A stretch of DNA of 64,000 nt from Elysia crispata (taxonomy: Eukaryota > Mollusca > Gastropoda > Plakobranchidae). Positions 1-15,250 of this stretch are shown here, in pieces. A model generated the notes under the pieces. It was given only the letters and a program-made list of their open reading frames with translations, had not been told where the DNA came from and ran no database searches. The number at the start of each line of letters is the position of its first letter. Within the stretch, counting starts at the first letter, position 1. Where the stretch lies: the NCBI GenBank assembly GCA_033675545.1, contig JAWDGP010006702.1, forward strand, positions 47,501-111,500. The letters run 5' to 3'. The position numbers were made by a program, and so were the translations under genes.

Positions 1-1
1 T

Positions 2-769
2 GGTCTGTATTCTCCTGATGGTGCGCGCGCATTTCACTACACAAGCAGGGTTGCAGGAAAGGGAGGTCCAAAACTTTTGATTGCTGAAATGGATGTAATT
101 GAGCCACGAGCGACAAATTCAAAGACGCAATCTGCCAAGCCAGGCGATGAGGTTGATATCATCAGTGCTGATTCTCCAGACCCACAGTTTCAGTCCAGCT
201 TGTTTGGGGACGCCTACACATTCAAGGCTCTAAATAAGCCAAACGGCAAAGTGGCAGCTTGTCAAGGCAAAACTTGCTGTGAGCTTGATTATGCAATTGA
301 CGCAAATACTTTCACGAAAGATGAACTTTTTGCCGTAGGCGCTTTTGACGGTCTGCATACTCTTGAGGGAGCTTACTACATGCAAAATTGCGCTTTGGTA
401 AAATGCGTAGACGCTATGAACAAGTCCTCCTGTGGTTCATCCACACTTACTTCATCTACTGTCTTCACCAAGATGTCACTTCGAGGCCATTTCCAGACAC
501 CGTACGTATATCCCCAGCTCGTCCTTTCTGATTCTCAAGGGAACCTGGCCGTCTCGGGCCCCGGGGCGTGGAGCTTCACAGGATCAGCTATCGAAACGTC
601 AGCTTCTTTCAGAGGGTCTGTTCTCAGTGCCCTGCTCGTGGCAAGAGATTATGGAAAAGACGATAACCCTCAAACAGATTCAGGGCCCTGCCTGGCTGTC
701 TCACTTCTGCTTCTTGTCAGCGGGTTGGTGGGCGTGGCTCTTGTATGGTCATTGCAAGCAGAAGGTTGA
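2..769 (+). CDS. VNN: Vanin/pantetheinase (biotinidase family), C-terminal exon, 5' end outside window
   Basis: The frame is open from base 2 to a TGA at 767-769, giving about 255 residues with no start inside the window. Family landmarks can be read in order: an LYSPDGARAFHYTSR stretch followed by LLIAEMD, the CQGKTCCELDY cysteine cluster, VGAFDGLHTLEGAYY, CALVKC, and a SLRGHFQTPYVYPQ strand. These match the C-terminal (Vanin_C) domain of vertebrate vanins. The nitrilase-fold domain with the Glu-Lys-Cys catalytic triad must lie upstream of the window. Known members hydrolyse pantetheine to pantothenate and cysteamine, or biocytin to biotin, outside the cell. The last 30 or so residues are DNPQTDSGP followed by about 20 hydrophobic residues, which suits a GPI-anchor signal or a C-terminal membrane segment. 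I cannot tell vanin from biotinidase without the catalytic half. Family call very likely. Confidence 0.93.
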   Translation, partial: GLYSPDGARAFHYTSRVAGKGGPKLLIAEMDVIEPRATNSKTQSAKPGDEVDIISADSPDPQFQSSLFGDAYTFKALNKPNGKVAACQGKTCCELDYAIDANTFTKDELFAVGAFDGLHTLEGAYYMQNCALVKCVDAMNKSSCGSSTLTSSTVFTKMSLRGHFQTPYVYPQLVLSDSQGNLAVSGPGAWSFTGSAIETSASFRGSVLSALLVARDYGKDDNPQTDSGPCLAVSLLLLVSGLVGVALVWSLQAEG

Positions 770-1256
770 GCCGTTGAGCGAGAAAATATTGGTGGCGCCG
801 TGGGGGTCTGCATGGCTTTTTGTACACGCACATATACATAGTGGATTTGATTGCACCTTTTTTACATTATAAAGTTTGTTTGCGTTTTTTATAGGTGCAG
901 ACATTGAAGTATACCTAAATTTAATTTTTTTAACTTAGTTAAAGAAAATAGAACATACTATCTTGACCTGAAAAATTGAATCTGCCCTTGAAACATAAAT
1001 CCCAACAACATTTATGTGATTGAATAATTGTGTTTTACAAAATTTTGCTTTGTCAAAATAGTATTCGCCTATGTTTTTTCTTTTTAATTTTATGTTATAC
1101 TAAGAATTCTAAGAATTTACACACATAAATATGAATAAATAAACTTGTATACGTTTTTATCATACAGTCTTTCCGAAAATATTAATGAATTTTCAAGTCC
1201 GTGAGTGAGTTTGTGGTAGTGATTTTTTTAAAATAAAGAACGATGTACATTATGAT
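770..1256 (+). other. 3' UTR of the vanin-like gene
   Basis: AT-rich sequence after the vanin stop codon without coding signal. It contains overlapping AATAAA hexamers at 1134-1143 and another at 1232-1237, either of which could set the mRNA end. The UTR extent is inferred from these signals only. Confidence 0.5.
1134..1143 (+). promoter_or_regulatory. Poly(A) signal pair (AATAAATAAA)
   Basis: Two overlapping AATAAA hexamers about 365 bases after the vanin stop codon. They are the first canonical signals downstream of the gene; a further AATAAA lies at 1232. Confidence 0.45.
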
Positions 1257-1420
1257 AGCATGTATAATGTTTTGTCATTAAACGTAAAAATTTTACTTGT
1301 TTTCAGTTGTTGACAAATTAATCTCTCTACGCCTCTGAGTGCTTTATAGAATTTCTCAGCATTCCTATTGTTTAACTGGTTGAATTTTAATTGATGAAAG
1401 GTTTAGAGTAAAGAGATTCT

Positions 1421-5127
<3,707 letters not shown>

Positions 5128-5343
5128 CTTTTGATGCGGACAGGCAAGTTTCAATTAAGCCAGAAAGGAGTAAGTTATCACATAACGAGTAAGACTTTTG
5201 ATGCTGACAGGCAAGTTTCAATTAAGCCAGAAAGGAGTAAGTTATCACATAACGAGTAAGACTTTTGATGCGGACAGGCAAGCTTCAATTAAGCCAGAAA
5301 GGAGTAAGTTATCACATAACGAGTAAGACTTTTGATGCGGACA
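5128..5343 (+). repeat. Tandem repeat, 67-bp unit, 3.2 copies
   Basis: The string CTTTTGATGC recurs at 5128, 5195, 5262 and 5329, exactly 67 bases apart. Copies differ at only one or two bases (for example GCGGACAGG against GCTGACAGG, and AAGTTTC against AAGCTTC), so the array is young. No protein of interest is encoded. Confidence 0.95.
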
Positions 5344-5721
5344 CTAAAGTTGCAAGGATTGCAAAGCTGGTAACTCGCTCTGCAGCACTGCGCGGTTAGT
5401 GGCTTTTGGTTCGGACAAGGTCTCAGCCTGATAAGTGATTACAAGGTGTAGAAATAAGAACTTGGCTCAGTAAGCGTATATTTATAATCACTAAACTTAG
5501 AAGACTGAGTGTAGGCCTAAAACGCGTCGGGCGCTGATAAGAAATTATTAAAAGACAACCTAACTTTCGGCTACGACGCTAAGCAAAAGCAACCTTAGAA
5601 CCACCAGTTCTCAACAATCATTATAAAAGACCAACACTTGCCGACCAGCTCCGTCAAGAAGATTAAATTTATCATGAGAACAATATCATCCAAACAAAAA
5701 GAAAAAAAAACACGGAAACTA

Positions 5722-6451
<730 letters not shown>

Positions 6452-6559
6452 TATAATATTAATAATGCGGGTAGCAATCTGACTCTGGCCGCACAGTTAT
6501 TTTTAAAATCTAGTAAAAGCTAAAAGTGTACTTTACGCGTGAAGTAAAGACATAGGAAA

Positions 6560-7070
6560 TGATATAATATTATGTTTATTGATATTTATGCCATTGGTTC
6601 TAATGTTTCTAGCATATGAAGCCAGTAAGTTTCTTTATTGAGCAGGTTGATTAATGGCTATTATGTTAACATTGTTAAGAGTGTGGTGCGAAAGATTAAA
6701 CTTTTAGCTACTGATGAACCTCTGTCATTTAATATGTCAAATCTGTGGCTTGTAATTCTTTTTCTAAGCGTTGTTACAGTCTTTCCGATGTATTGTTTAC
6801 CGCATTTGTAGCAGCTCATAAGGTAAACTATGTTGTGTGAATGGCAGGATAAGTTGTCTTATTTTGAATTTATAAATTCCCGCAATAAAGTGCAATGAGG
6901 TTCACTGCCTGAGGAACATTTATGTTTTTTTGTAGTACGTAATCGGTGTTTAAAATGATTTTTAAACGGATCAGGATTTTACAAAATTAGCCATCTCTTT
7001 TTTATCGCAGATTAATCTGTGATTCTTACAGTAGATCCGGAATAATTTGCACTGATTTGCAACACTGGTC
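6560..7070 (-). mobile_element. Penelope-like element fragment (GIY-YIG endonuclease domain), fossil
   Basis: The minus strand reads VYLMSCYKCGKQYIGKT, then LRKRITSHR, then a stretch like YWLHMLETLEP. These are the zinc-binding and GIY-YIG nuclease motifs and the C-terminal signature of Penelope-like retroelement proteins. Only the C-terminal end is recognisable; no reverse transcriptase core was seen. The copy is broken and looks old. Its 3' side abuts the giant trinucleotide block at 5722-6451. Confidence 0.75.
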
Positions 7071-7253
7071 GTTGACCGGTTCTCGATTTCATTCGTTTAT
7101 CACTCGAAATAAAGCTTGTAAGAACGTTACCCGAACCTGAAGACCCATCATTGTGTGGAAAAAAGCTCTATACGATTGCCGTTTTTCTTTATTATTATAA
7201 CGGTCTACAGTTAACTTAAAAAAAGATATTGGGTTGTGGTTTATGTCTTGCCA

Positions 7254-7359
<106 letters not shown>

Positions 7360-10300
7360 CATATATTATAGTGAGAGACACCATTTTTACAAAGACTCTC
7401 ATAACTTACCCTCGAAGAGTATCTTTACAACAGTTTGCAGAACCAAGATTGCACTTCTACATAGAGGGAGTTTACCTCCTTTTTTAATACACTTTTAAAT
7501 TCTCAGACTTTATTTGATGTAGAAAAAAACAGATTTCCTCTGGGTATTTCGTTCTGCAACTTCCTCCTTGAGTTCGTATAAATTGGCAGTTAAATATCAG
7601 CTAGATGTGATCAAGCAATTTCAAAAGAACAGTAGTTGATCTTTCTTTTGGACAAACTGATCAGCCAAGGTTCATGCTAAGTAGGCGTTCTATCTTCTCA
7701 ATGTATCGTGGTTTCATAAAAGGACATTTTCACCGGTTAACAATGCCAGAGAATCTTCAAAGATCCTCAGTCTCTCCTTTCTGAGAGAAAATAATTAGTT
7801 TCGACTTCAACGTTCCATCTTGTTATTCTACCAGAGCTTCTGAAAATGATAGGTAGGCCTTTACCAATGACAACCTGAGAGATTGAAAAGGAATTCTAAA
7901 ATTCCTTCTAGACGTGATGTTTTGATGAAAATAGCTGAATTCTATGTCAGCATTTTACTCGTGGCAACAATTAAAAAGTCCTATTGTTTGATCATCTTGA
8001 TTATGTTTTGCAACGGACGGCCTACTTGCCCGGGATCCAACAAACACTCTGTGCCTGTTATATCAATATAATGTAGAGCATAATTACTGTTTTCTTTCTT
8101 AAAATTCTGGGCCCTCTTATTATTGATGCAAACTAATCTTCCACAGAGACCTTATTGCTGCCAATTGGATTTCTAGTTGAAGAATTTGGCTCGCTCATAT
8201 TTCAGAAACACCTTTTAGTATAAAATGTTTCACGCCAGACTTTTAAAAAAAAGTGAATAAAGAACCAAATTACATTTGTTACAATTTGATAAAAATGTAT
8301 CATAATCAAGTGTATTATGTTTATGGCATTCAAAAAAATTTCTCTAGAATCTTTAAATATTTCTTCGAAGTAAAAAACTGCATAACAATTCTAATCCAAT
8401 GATTGCGATTAATTGTTTTTGTTTTGTTTTTGTTTGTTTGTTTCGTTGTTGTTTTGTTGTTATTGTTGTTGTTTTGAGCAAATGATTAAAAAAAAAATAA
8501 AAATTCAAGCGAAATCTTGTTTACATGTTCACTTGTATTTCAATCTACTATAAAAAAGGAACCAAAAAATTTGTTTCAAAATCCATCTCAAGAGCTCAGA
8601 TAAAGTTTAAAAACTAGTTGCTATCTTATATGTAAGAAAAAAAAGATTATCCCGATCTTTAATCTTTTTTTAAATTTCCAAATATTAGTCGCAGCTGAGT
8701 ACGAAAAATTAGAGCAGTAAAAATTGTTTAGTACGGTGCATACTTGTGCCTGGTTTGTCGGCGATATATCTTTCAAAGGGCGCACGTGATTTGTGGTCCC
8801 CTTATAGGTTATATACAATGACACACCAAACCAGGAGATCAATATGTGATGAGGGCTTCGGCACATTTCGAGGTCTATAATATGTTGGTAAAGAGAAGGG
8901 CTTCTGTACCGCGCTGGGCTTTTATAATGGTTAGGAAGCAGAATAACCATCTGAAGGTGGTAAAAAAGGGCATGTGTGTGCCTAAACTTTTTTGTGTGAA
9001 CAATAACTGTAGTTATCTTAGACATAGGAACATGTCCTAGAATGTTGGCAAGCCAAGCTTTTTTTTTTTTAAGCACATTCGCTTAAGTTCTTCTTTTTTT
9101 TAGACAATGCCATACAAGTTTTGAAATCACCAGTGTTTGCAAGATTATGAGTTTTCTCAAAAGCTTGTAGCCAAAAAATTGTGAAACCAGGGATCGGGTT
9201 TGGTCAGACAAAATTTCATAAAGCACGTGCTGATTTAAACCTTGAATTGTGGACGGAATAGTCTTCAGTCCTGTTATAGCTGTTGCACGACAGTCAGAAT
9301 CCTGCACTTAAGCAGTCGGTATTGCCGCGAAATCTATCCCAAGGACTGTTGAGTTCAGTACATTACAAGAGACGCAATCTGCCTCAACGTAAGTTAGAGT
9401 GTCTCCTGCAATGTACCTGATATCTGTGGAAAAATCAGAGATATAAGCCAATTGTCATTGCTTAATTGTGGTTCATGGGTCTGATATCTTGGACATTCCG
9501 TTTACCAATAAGTTGGGGTCTATAAACTCACATGAGGTAAAGCTTTTCCCTTCTCATTAGGACTGATTGCAGGGTCGAAGGTATCTTGCTTCGGTAAGGC
9601 AAAGCTAGCTACTTGCTGAATGAGACCAGTAATCGTTTTGGTTTCGTTTTCTTAAGAGCGTTGTAAAGAGAACAAAGAAGAGCAAACAGCATGAAGAATA
9701 AATCGGCGGTAAAAAGTGGAAAATGTCAAGATATTTCTGCAAATCTTTGGTTGTTCTGGGTTTCGGGAAATCTCCTATGGCTTTGACTTTTGTGGCAATG
9801 GGATTAGACTATATTTTTAAACTCTATGTCCTAAAAATTTGATGGTTTTCACAGTCACGTCTCAAGTTGTACCTAAACCGTAAAGTCACTTTGGCGCCCG
9901 AAATCAAAACGAATGTCCCTCATGTGTTTTTCTTTAGAGGATAAAGCAAATAGAATGGTACACGAAAAGGTAGATAACCTGTACAACCGTATCCAGTCAG
10001 CTGCGTTTTCTGGGTCAAACGGCGCGCTTAAGAGTTCATAAAAGCCGAATAGTGAGAGTATTACTGTCTTGACTTAGTCTCCCAGGTGCCTCGGAATTTG
10101 TAACAGTAGTCTCCGGTTAAAAACAAGGTTTTCCGGAAGCTTCAATAGCGTGGGTTTAGGAGATGCGTATCTTTATAAAAAGTAACAAAAAAAAAAAACA
10201 AAAAAAAAAAACGATCAATTACTTCCCTTGCGACATTGAAAATAATAGTGGGTTTCTTCCATTGATTGTCCAGACCTTGTGCGTGGAATGTAAGTTAATA

Positions 10301-11934
10301 TGCACAGTTTGATGGGGAGTTTTTCTATATAATTTGTTTCATTCTTTAAATAATTTTTACTTTTCTCACGAACGGAATGACAAATAAAATTTGAACCTCA
10401 TCTGGACAGCTGTGGCCATTTTTCTGTCTCCAAGACAAATCTTAAATTCATTTTCGACATCTTCTTCCTTGACCGTTCTTTTTTCCTTTTGTCTGTGTCT
10501 TTCTTTACTTGGGCGCTGCAGATCTTGATATGCCGTATGTCTTTGCTGTTTCTGCAAATTTGTGGCTCTTGCTTGATCTCAATTCATTCAGAAAGCCCTT
10601 CCCTCCCCTTTCACTATGTGTGCCCGCTGCAAATTATTGGTATATGATGCTTACAGAGCTTACAAAGAGACTTAACTCCTTTCTGTGTGATAAGAGAGCC
10701 TTTCTTACAAGTGCAATTATTTCTTCCATATTACTGGTAATCAACTACCTATTTCAAAGCGTGCGTTAGGCAGTGTAGCTTGTGTTAAGAGTGTACTGAT
10801 TGTAGTCCGTCAGGCTGCTGCAGCCCATGTTTAGCCGAAGCGTGTGTTTATCTGGCGTGTTTTTATCCGGAGACCTCTGTGACATCCGCGTTCTATGTCT
10901 ATCTTGGAAAAATCGATTTCCCTGCTAGTTGTAAAGAGCTATCATAATTATAAAGAACATGATAGCGTTAGCTTTATTTACGCGACAGGAGTCTCGGGCC
11001 CCATTTTCTTTTGGAACTATGCGGAGGGGAGAGGCTCAACAACTGTTGGGTTTGCGAGTAATGCCCATCTATCTGCTCCATCTCCAGAAATGCTCTTTTT
11101 CTAACCGCCAACTTCTCTAAAGGTGAATGATCTAAAGTAAGTATGAAATGTTAGATTCCATGATCATATGAAAAAAAGCAGTTTGCGATAAGAACGGAAA
11201 CTTTTGTAATTTTTTTTTTTCACAAAACTTCTTGGATGGTGACTCAGGCGATGCCAGCTGGCCAATAGCGATTTTACTACCTCAGCAGGGAGAGGATAGA
11301 AATGTGTCTGCCTGGATGAGTCGTTGGTCTCAAAGATCCACCTGAAAATAGCAACGACTTGAGAAGTCCACACTTGATACAGACGGTTGTTGAAGCTGAA
11401 ATGGAGATAGCGTGACCCAAATGTTCCTATTAGAGTTCCAATGGCGGCTTGCAACGGGTGACCTCATGACCTGAGTTTTTGTCCAATGACGATGCTGGAA
11501 TCGTTGAAATTTGTGCTCGGTATCGACCAGGAAGCGTCGGGCTGAACGCTTGTAGTGAAGAGTTGTGGGAAATACGGATAGGCGTAATTATGCGGATGTT
11601 ACTATTGGCCCATTCTGGTGTTTCCCTGCTATTTACTTCTTTGGATCTTGGTACAATAGTTGGCAGGTTGATTGGCGTTTTTGGACTTTGAGCCAAGTCG
11701 TGGTGGAGCAGCAGTTGAGTGTTAATTTGGTTAATTTTAGTTGGGCGGTCGTGGAAGGTGGCATTGAAGGGGTGTTGTTTGACTGCTTCTTAAGCTAGAG
11801 CGAAGAAGTCTGTTTAGTTGTTACGCGGGCTAGGTCTGGTCTCTCAAAATATTGTTACATCAATAATTGTTTTAAAAGAAAGCATGGTTCATGTTGTCTA
11901 TAAGTTCTGATGACTTAGAGTTTATAATATAATA

Positions 11935-11936
<2 letters not shown>
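7360..11936. other. No recognised gene
   Basis: Mixed-composition DNA. Open frames of 70-150 codons occur at 9076-8621 (-), 11454-11164 (-) and 11696-11430 (-), but none has motifs or splice context I recognise. The part from about 9.9 to 11.8 kb is visibly richer in CpG than the flanks. A-rich runs lie at about 10185-10212. Confidence 0.5.

Positions 11937-11984
<48 letters not shown>
11937..11984. repeat. (TA)n microsatellite
   Basis: Nearly pure TA dinucleotide run. Confidence 0.95.
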
Positions 11985-11986
<2 letters not shown>

Positions 11987-12599
11987 ACTAATCTTTTTGA
12001 AACCTTCTTTTCTTTGTGCTGAGAGAAGTAATAGAATAGGTTACCAATGCAAACATTAATATAGAGAAAAATTAAATGGGAACAAATTAACATAGCCTGA
12101 AAATAAACTGATGACGAGCAGATATTGGCTGTGTGATACAAACTTTAAATAAATTCTCCATTTAGCAAGTGTCCATTATTTTCATCTATGGAACATCAGC
12201 CATCGAGCCTATGAGAGCATTGCGGTAAAGTATTGAGCCTCGTATTTGAGCCATGTTAAGCTGTGTTTTAGGCATTATCTTATCTACTCTGGCCTGGTTG
12301 TCTCACTATCGGAAGGATTCCTCTTATGGCAGCAGTGGTAAAGGATCTAGGAGTGTTATAATTCTCATCATCATTTATTTCAATCTGTTTGTGAGCGTAA
12401 TCTCACGATAGCTCTTGGTAATTTATGCTTTGTATCACTTTGCACATTATAATGTCATCATCATCTTCAGAATTATGAACATACACAACCAGTGTAGGTT
12501 GTTGAGTGTCGATCCTTCCCAAACTAATTGGAAATCATCTGTATTCTCGGCTACCTGCAAGCGATCTCTACTGCCACACTAGTCATCATATTCAACTCA

Positions 12600-13235
12600 C
12601 TAGACAAGTGTATTTAGAGCCGTAGTATGACATTACATAAACCTTTTCAGAATGATTAATAGCGATTTTTAAATACCCCCGTATCTTAATCTCTTGCCTC
12701 TAAAGACTAGAATCGTCATAACAAAGTTCATATTGAGCAACCATAAGCTCCCAATCGAAAGAGGCAGATGGATAAATATAGATTTTTCTGAAAGAATGTG
12801 TCCCTTCTGGGAAACCTTTGAGGTGGGCGATCAAATCCGTTATTTGTATGTGAAAAATGATCGAATGATAGAAGATTCACCACCATCCAAAAAGATAATT
12901 AAAACGAATAATCTATTACATTTCAAAAACAAAACTGAGCCAAAAAAAAAAAAAAAACTTAGCAAATTTATTGAACCAATCAATTGCTTGTTCACGTCCT
13001 GAGTGCCTGAGGTAATATTGTGTATATTGTTTTTTTTCTTTTATGATACATCATCTAAACTAATTTCTGCTGGCTTTTTTTGTATGCTTATAAACTGTGT
13101 ATACTATGTACATGTATGCATTTTATTTTTTTTCTAATGACATTCATTTGTTAATTTTTTTTAGATTTCACCATGTTCGTGAACTACATGACTGGGTAGT
13201 AAACAAGTTGATTTGAGTTGAATTGAGAATGGAAG
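12600..13235 (+). mobile_element. 3' end of a Tx1/L1-like non-LTR retrotransposon (LINE)
   Basis: The frame from about 12670 to 13002 reads YLNLLPLKTRI, then KFILSNHKLPIERGRW, INIDFSERMC, and near its end KLSKFIEPI. I recognise this as the extreme C-terminal region after the reverse transcriptase in molluscan and fish LINE proteins, where a CCHC-like knuckle normally follows the RWxNI motif. Here that knuckle is degenerate: the usual C..C and H..F..C residues are mostly lost, leaving MCPFW. A TAA interrupts the frame just before PPYLNLL. The AT-rich tail to about 13235 ends in GTTGATTTGAGTTGAATTGAG, like LINE 3' UTR ends. This is a 5'-truncated, inactive copy with no reverse transcriptase or endonuclease domain in the window. 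Subfamily uncertain. Confidence 0.7.
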
Positions 13236-14598
13236 ATTACACAGGAGCACCAAATTCAAAAGACAAGATGAGAAACGTAATAAATCTTGCAACCATGTGA
13301 ACATGACTTTGTCCTTTTAAACATTCAAACAACTTTACTAGAAATTTAGAAGAGAAAATTACGTTTAATTGTTATATACAGTGTTGGATCAGCTCATCTC
13401 AGACAGGACAAGTGATTGTTTTTTTTGTTTTTTTGTTTTTTTTTGGAGCATAAAGCGAAAACTCCTTGATATAAAGGGGGAGGAATGGGGAGAAGGGGAG
13501 CATGCTTGTGTATTTAGCCCATTGTATTAGAATTTAAAGCTAGTTTATTTATTTTTTTAAAGTTGTATTACATTTTTTTAGTGTTAATTAGAAATTCAAA
13601 GTAGTTTGCAAAAGAAAAAAAAATTTTTTTTACAATTCTAATGATAAAGCGAGAGCACAAGAGGTTAGAGGTGGGGAGATGAGTCGTAGAAGGTACAGTT
13701 TGTCTAATTTCCATGCTATGAGAAACCACAGTTTTTGAAAAATCTCACTATCTTCCAAATTTTCTCTATGCACATGCATTGATTGATATCTTATCAAGTG
13801 TTATAAGTGTTAAAAGTGTCTCTTTATATGTATTTTAAATGTGTTAGTGAATTGGCGTAACTGGAGAAGTCTTGGTTGTTGATGTTGATGCCTGAATTTC
13901 TAGTGTCTGCAGGGTTTGAATACAGAAAGTTTCCTTGTTTTGAAGGCCAGTCATGTCTGCTGTGGGTAATTCATCTCTACTAACTTGTAATTTTCATGTG
14001 GCCGATGCAATGCCCGAAGCAAGTGTTTGGCACAGCGTCGCCTTTATCATTATTTCTGTTAAATATGTGTGTATTGAACCGTTTTGGCAATTTCTATAAT
14101 ATTAGTCTTGCATATTGTTGGCTGCAGAAGTTACATGTAGTCAAGCTGATACCTTTTTGGTGTAAGTCATTTTTTTACTTCTGAGATTATCAATAAAATG
14201 CGCATCATTTTTTTAAATACACCTAGTTCAATGGAATTTTTAATGAAGCCTATTTTGGACAAATTTATTTCATTGGGAGCAGACAAACGCGTGTAGATGA
14301 ATATTATGAGATATACATGACTTAGACCAAAATATTTCTGTAGGCCATTTTAGCATTCTCACCTAGGCCAAAACGCATCTTGTTTTACATCCACCAATGA
14401 CTTAGGTCAATTTAGAGCACTATGGTTTAGACCTAAACGTTCCTAGTTCCTACATCTGTATGTTTGGCCTGTGGCTGTGAAAGTTACCGTACTTGATGTT
14501 ATGATGAGTATACATGTCATGCATATGGTGATGTTCCATGGACTGCTGCCTGTTGTGTCTTGTCTAGAAGCTCCTGAATGTTGTAATGAATCACTTAG

Positions 14599-14720
14599 AT
14601 TTTTGGGCCTGCGAAAAGCTGTCTCGGATGCCTATTTTGTTTTGACACCAATCAGAAGTTTGAAGAAAAGGACAAGGAGAACATTGTTAGTATGGAGGCG
14701 ATATTGGCTAGGGCTGGATT
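14599..14720 (+). CDS. Candidate internal exon, gene unknown
   Basis: A TTAG acceptor ends at 14598 and a TT/GTAAGT donor follows at 14721. The 122-base interval is open in one frame and reads GPAKSCLGCLFCF, then DTNQKFEEKDKENIVSMEAI and LARAG. Charged, low-repeat composition and the strong donor favour a real exon. The pyrimidine tract before the acceptor is weak and no flanking exon was found. The CxxC-x2-C-like cysteines might be metal-binding. Function unknown. Confidence 0.25.
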
Positions 14721-15210
14721 GTAAGTAAACATTAGTGATGTTACCTCTGTTTCTGTTTGGGTTCTATCTTCTCTGTGTAAGGCCGCTGATCTTTGTGTTT
14801 CTGAGCCTTTGTCAATAGCAGTGCGCTTAACCTGGGCACACTTTTTTTTCTTGGTTCTGCCTTTCATTCAGATTATTAATTTTCTTCATATGTTCATGTA
14901 TCTTTATCCGACATTGACAACATTAAAGTTCTTGTTTGTTTATTCTGAATATATATCTTTTTTTTCCCCCAAAGGAGTATACAAGCAGTTCACAAAGGTA
15001 GGAGAGTCTTATTTTCTTTTTGGTAGGATTACTGAGCTAATTATCTAAATTTATTTTTATACTACATTACACATACATTGTAGTTCTTGATTCTCTGAAT
15101 CTTCACCTTCTGGGTATAATTTTTCTTCCATCGGTCTCTCGGCAAAAATAATTACATGTATTATTATTAGCTTTCTGAACACAACACTCATCTCCTTCGG
15201 AGCAATGTAG

Positions 15211-15250
15211 ATTTCCCTACCCTTCTGGCCATTTCTCTACCCTTCTGGCC
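15211..15250. repeat. Tandem duplication, 20 bp x 2
   Basis: ATTTCCCTACCCTTCTGGCC at 15211-15230 is followed directly by a copy with one change at 15231-15250. Confidence 0.9.

Noticed and set aside
432-872. 146-codon frame overlapping the vanin exon
   Set aside because: It overlaps, in another frame, the clearly conserved vanin C-terminal domain and has no resemblance of its own.
8621-9076. 151-codon minus-strand frame
   Set aside because: No recognisable motif, Lys-rich ends from A/T runs, and a plus-strand frame overlaps it; not enough to call a gene.
11430-11798. Overlapping frames on both strands (11696-11430 minus, 11479-11691 plus, 11565-11798 plus)
   Set aside because: They are mutually overlapping, without motifs, splice context or family resemblance. 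The CpG-richer composition alone explains the longer frames.
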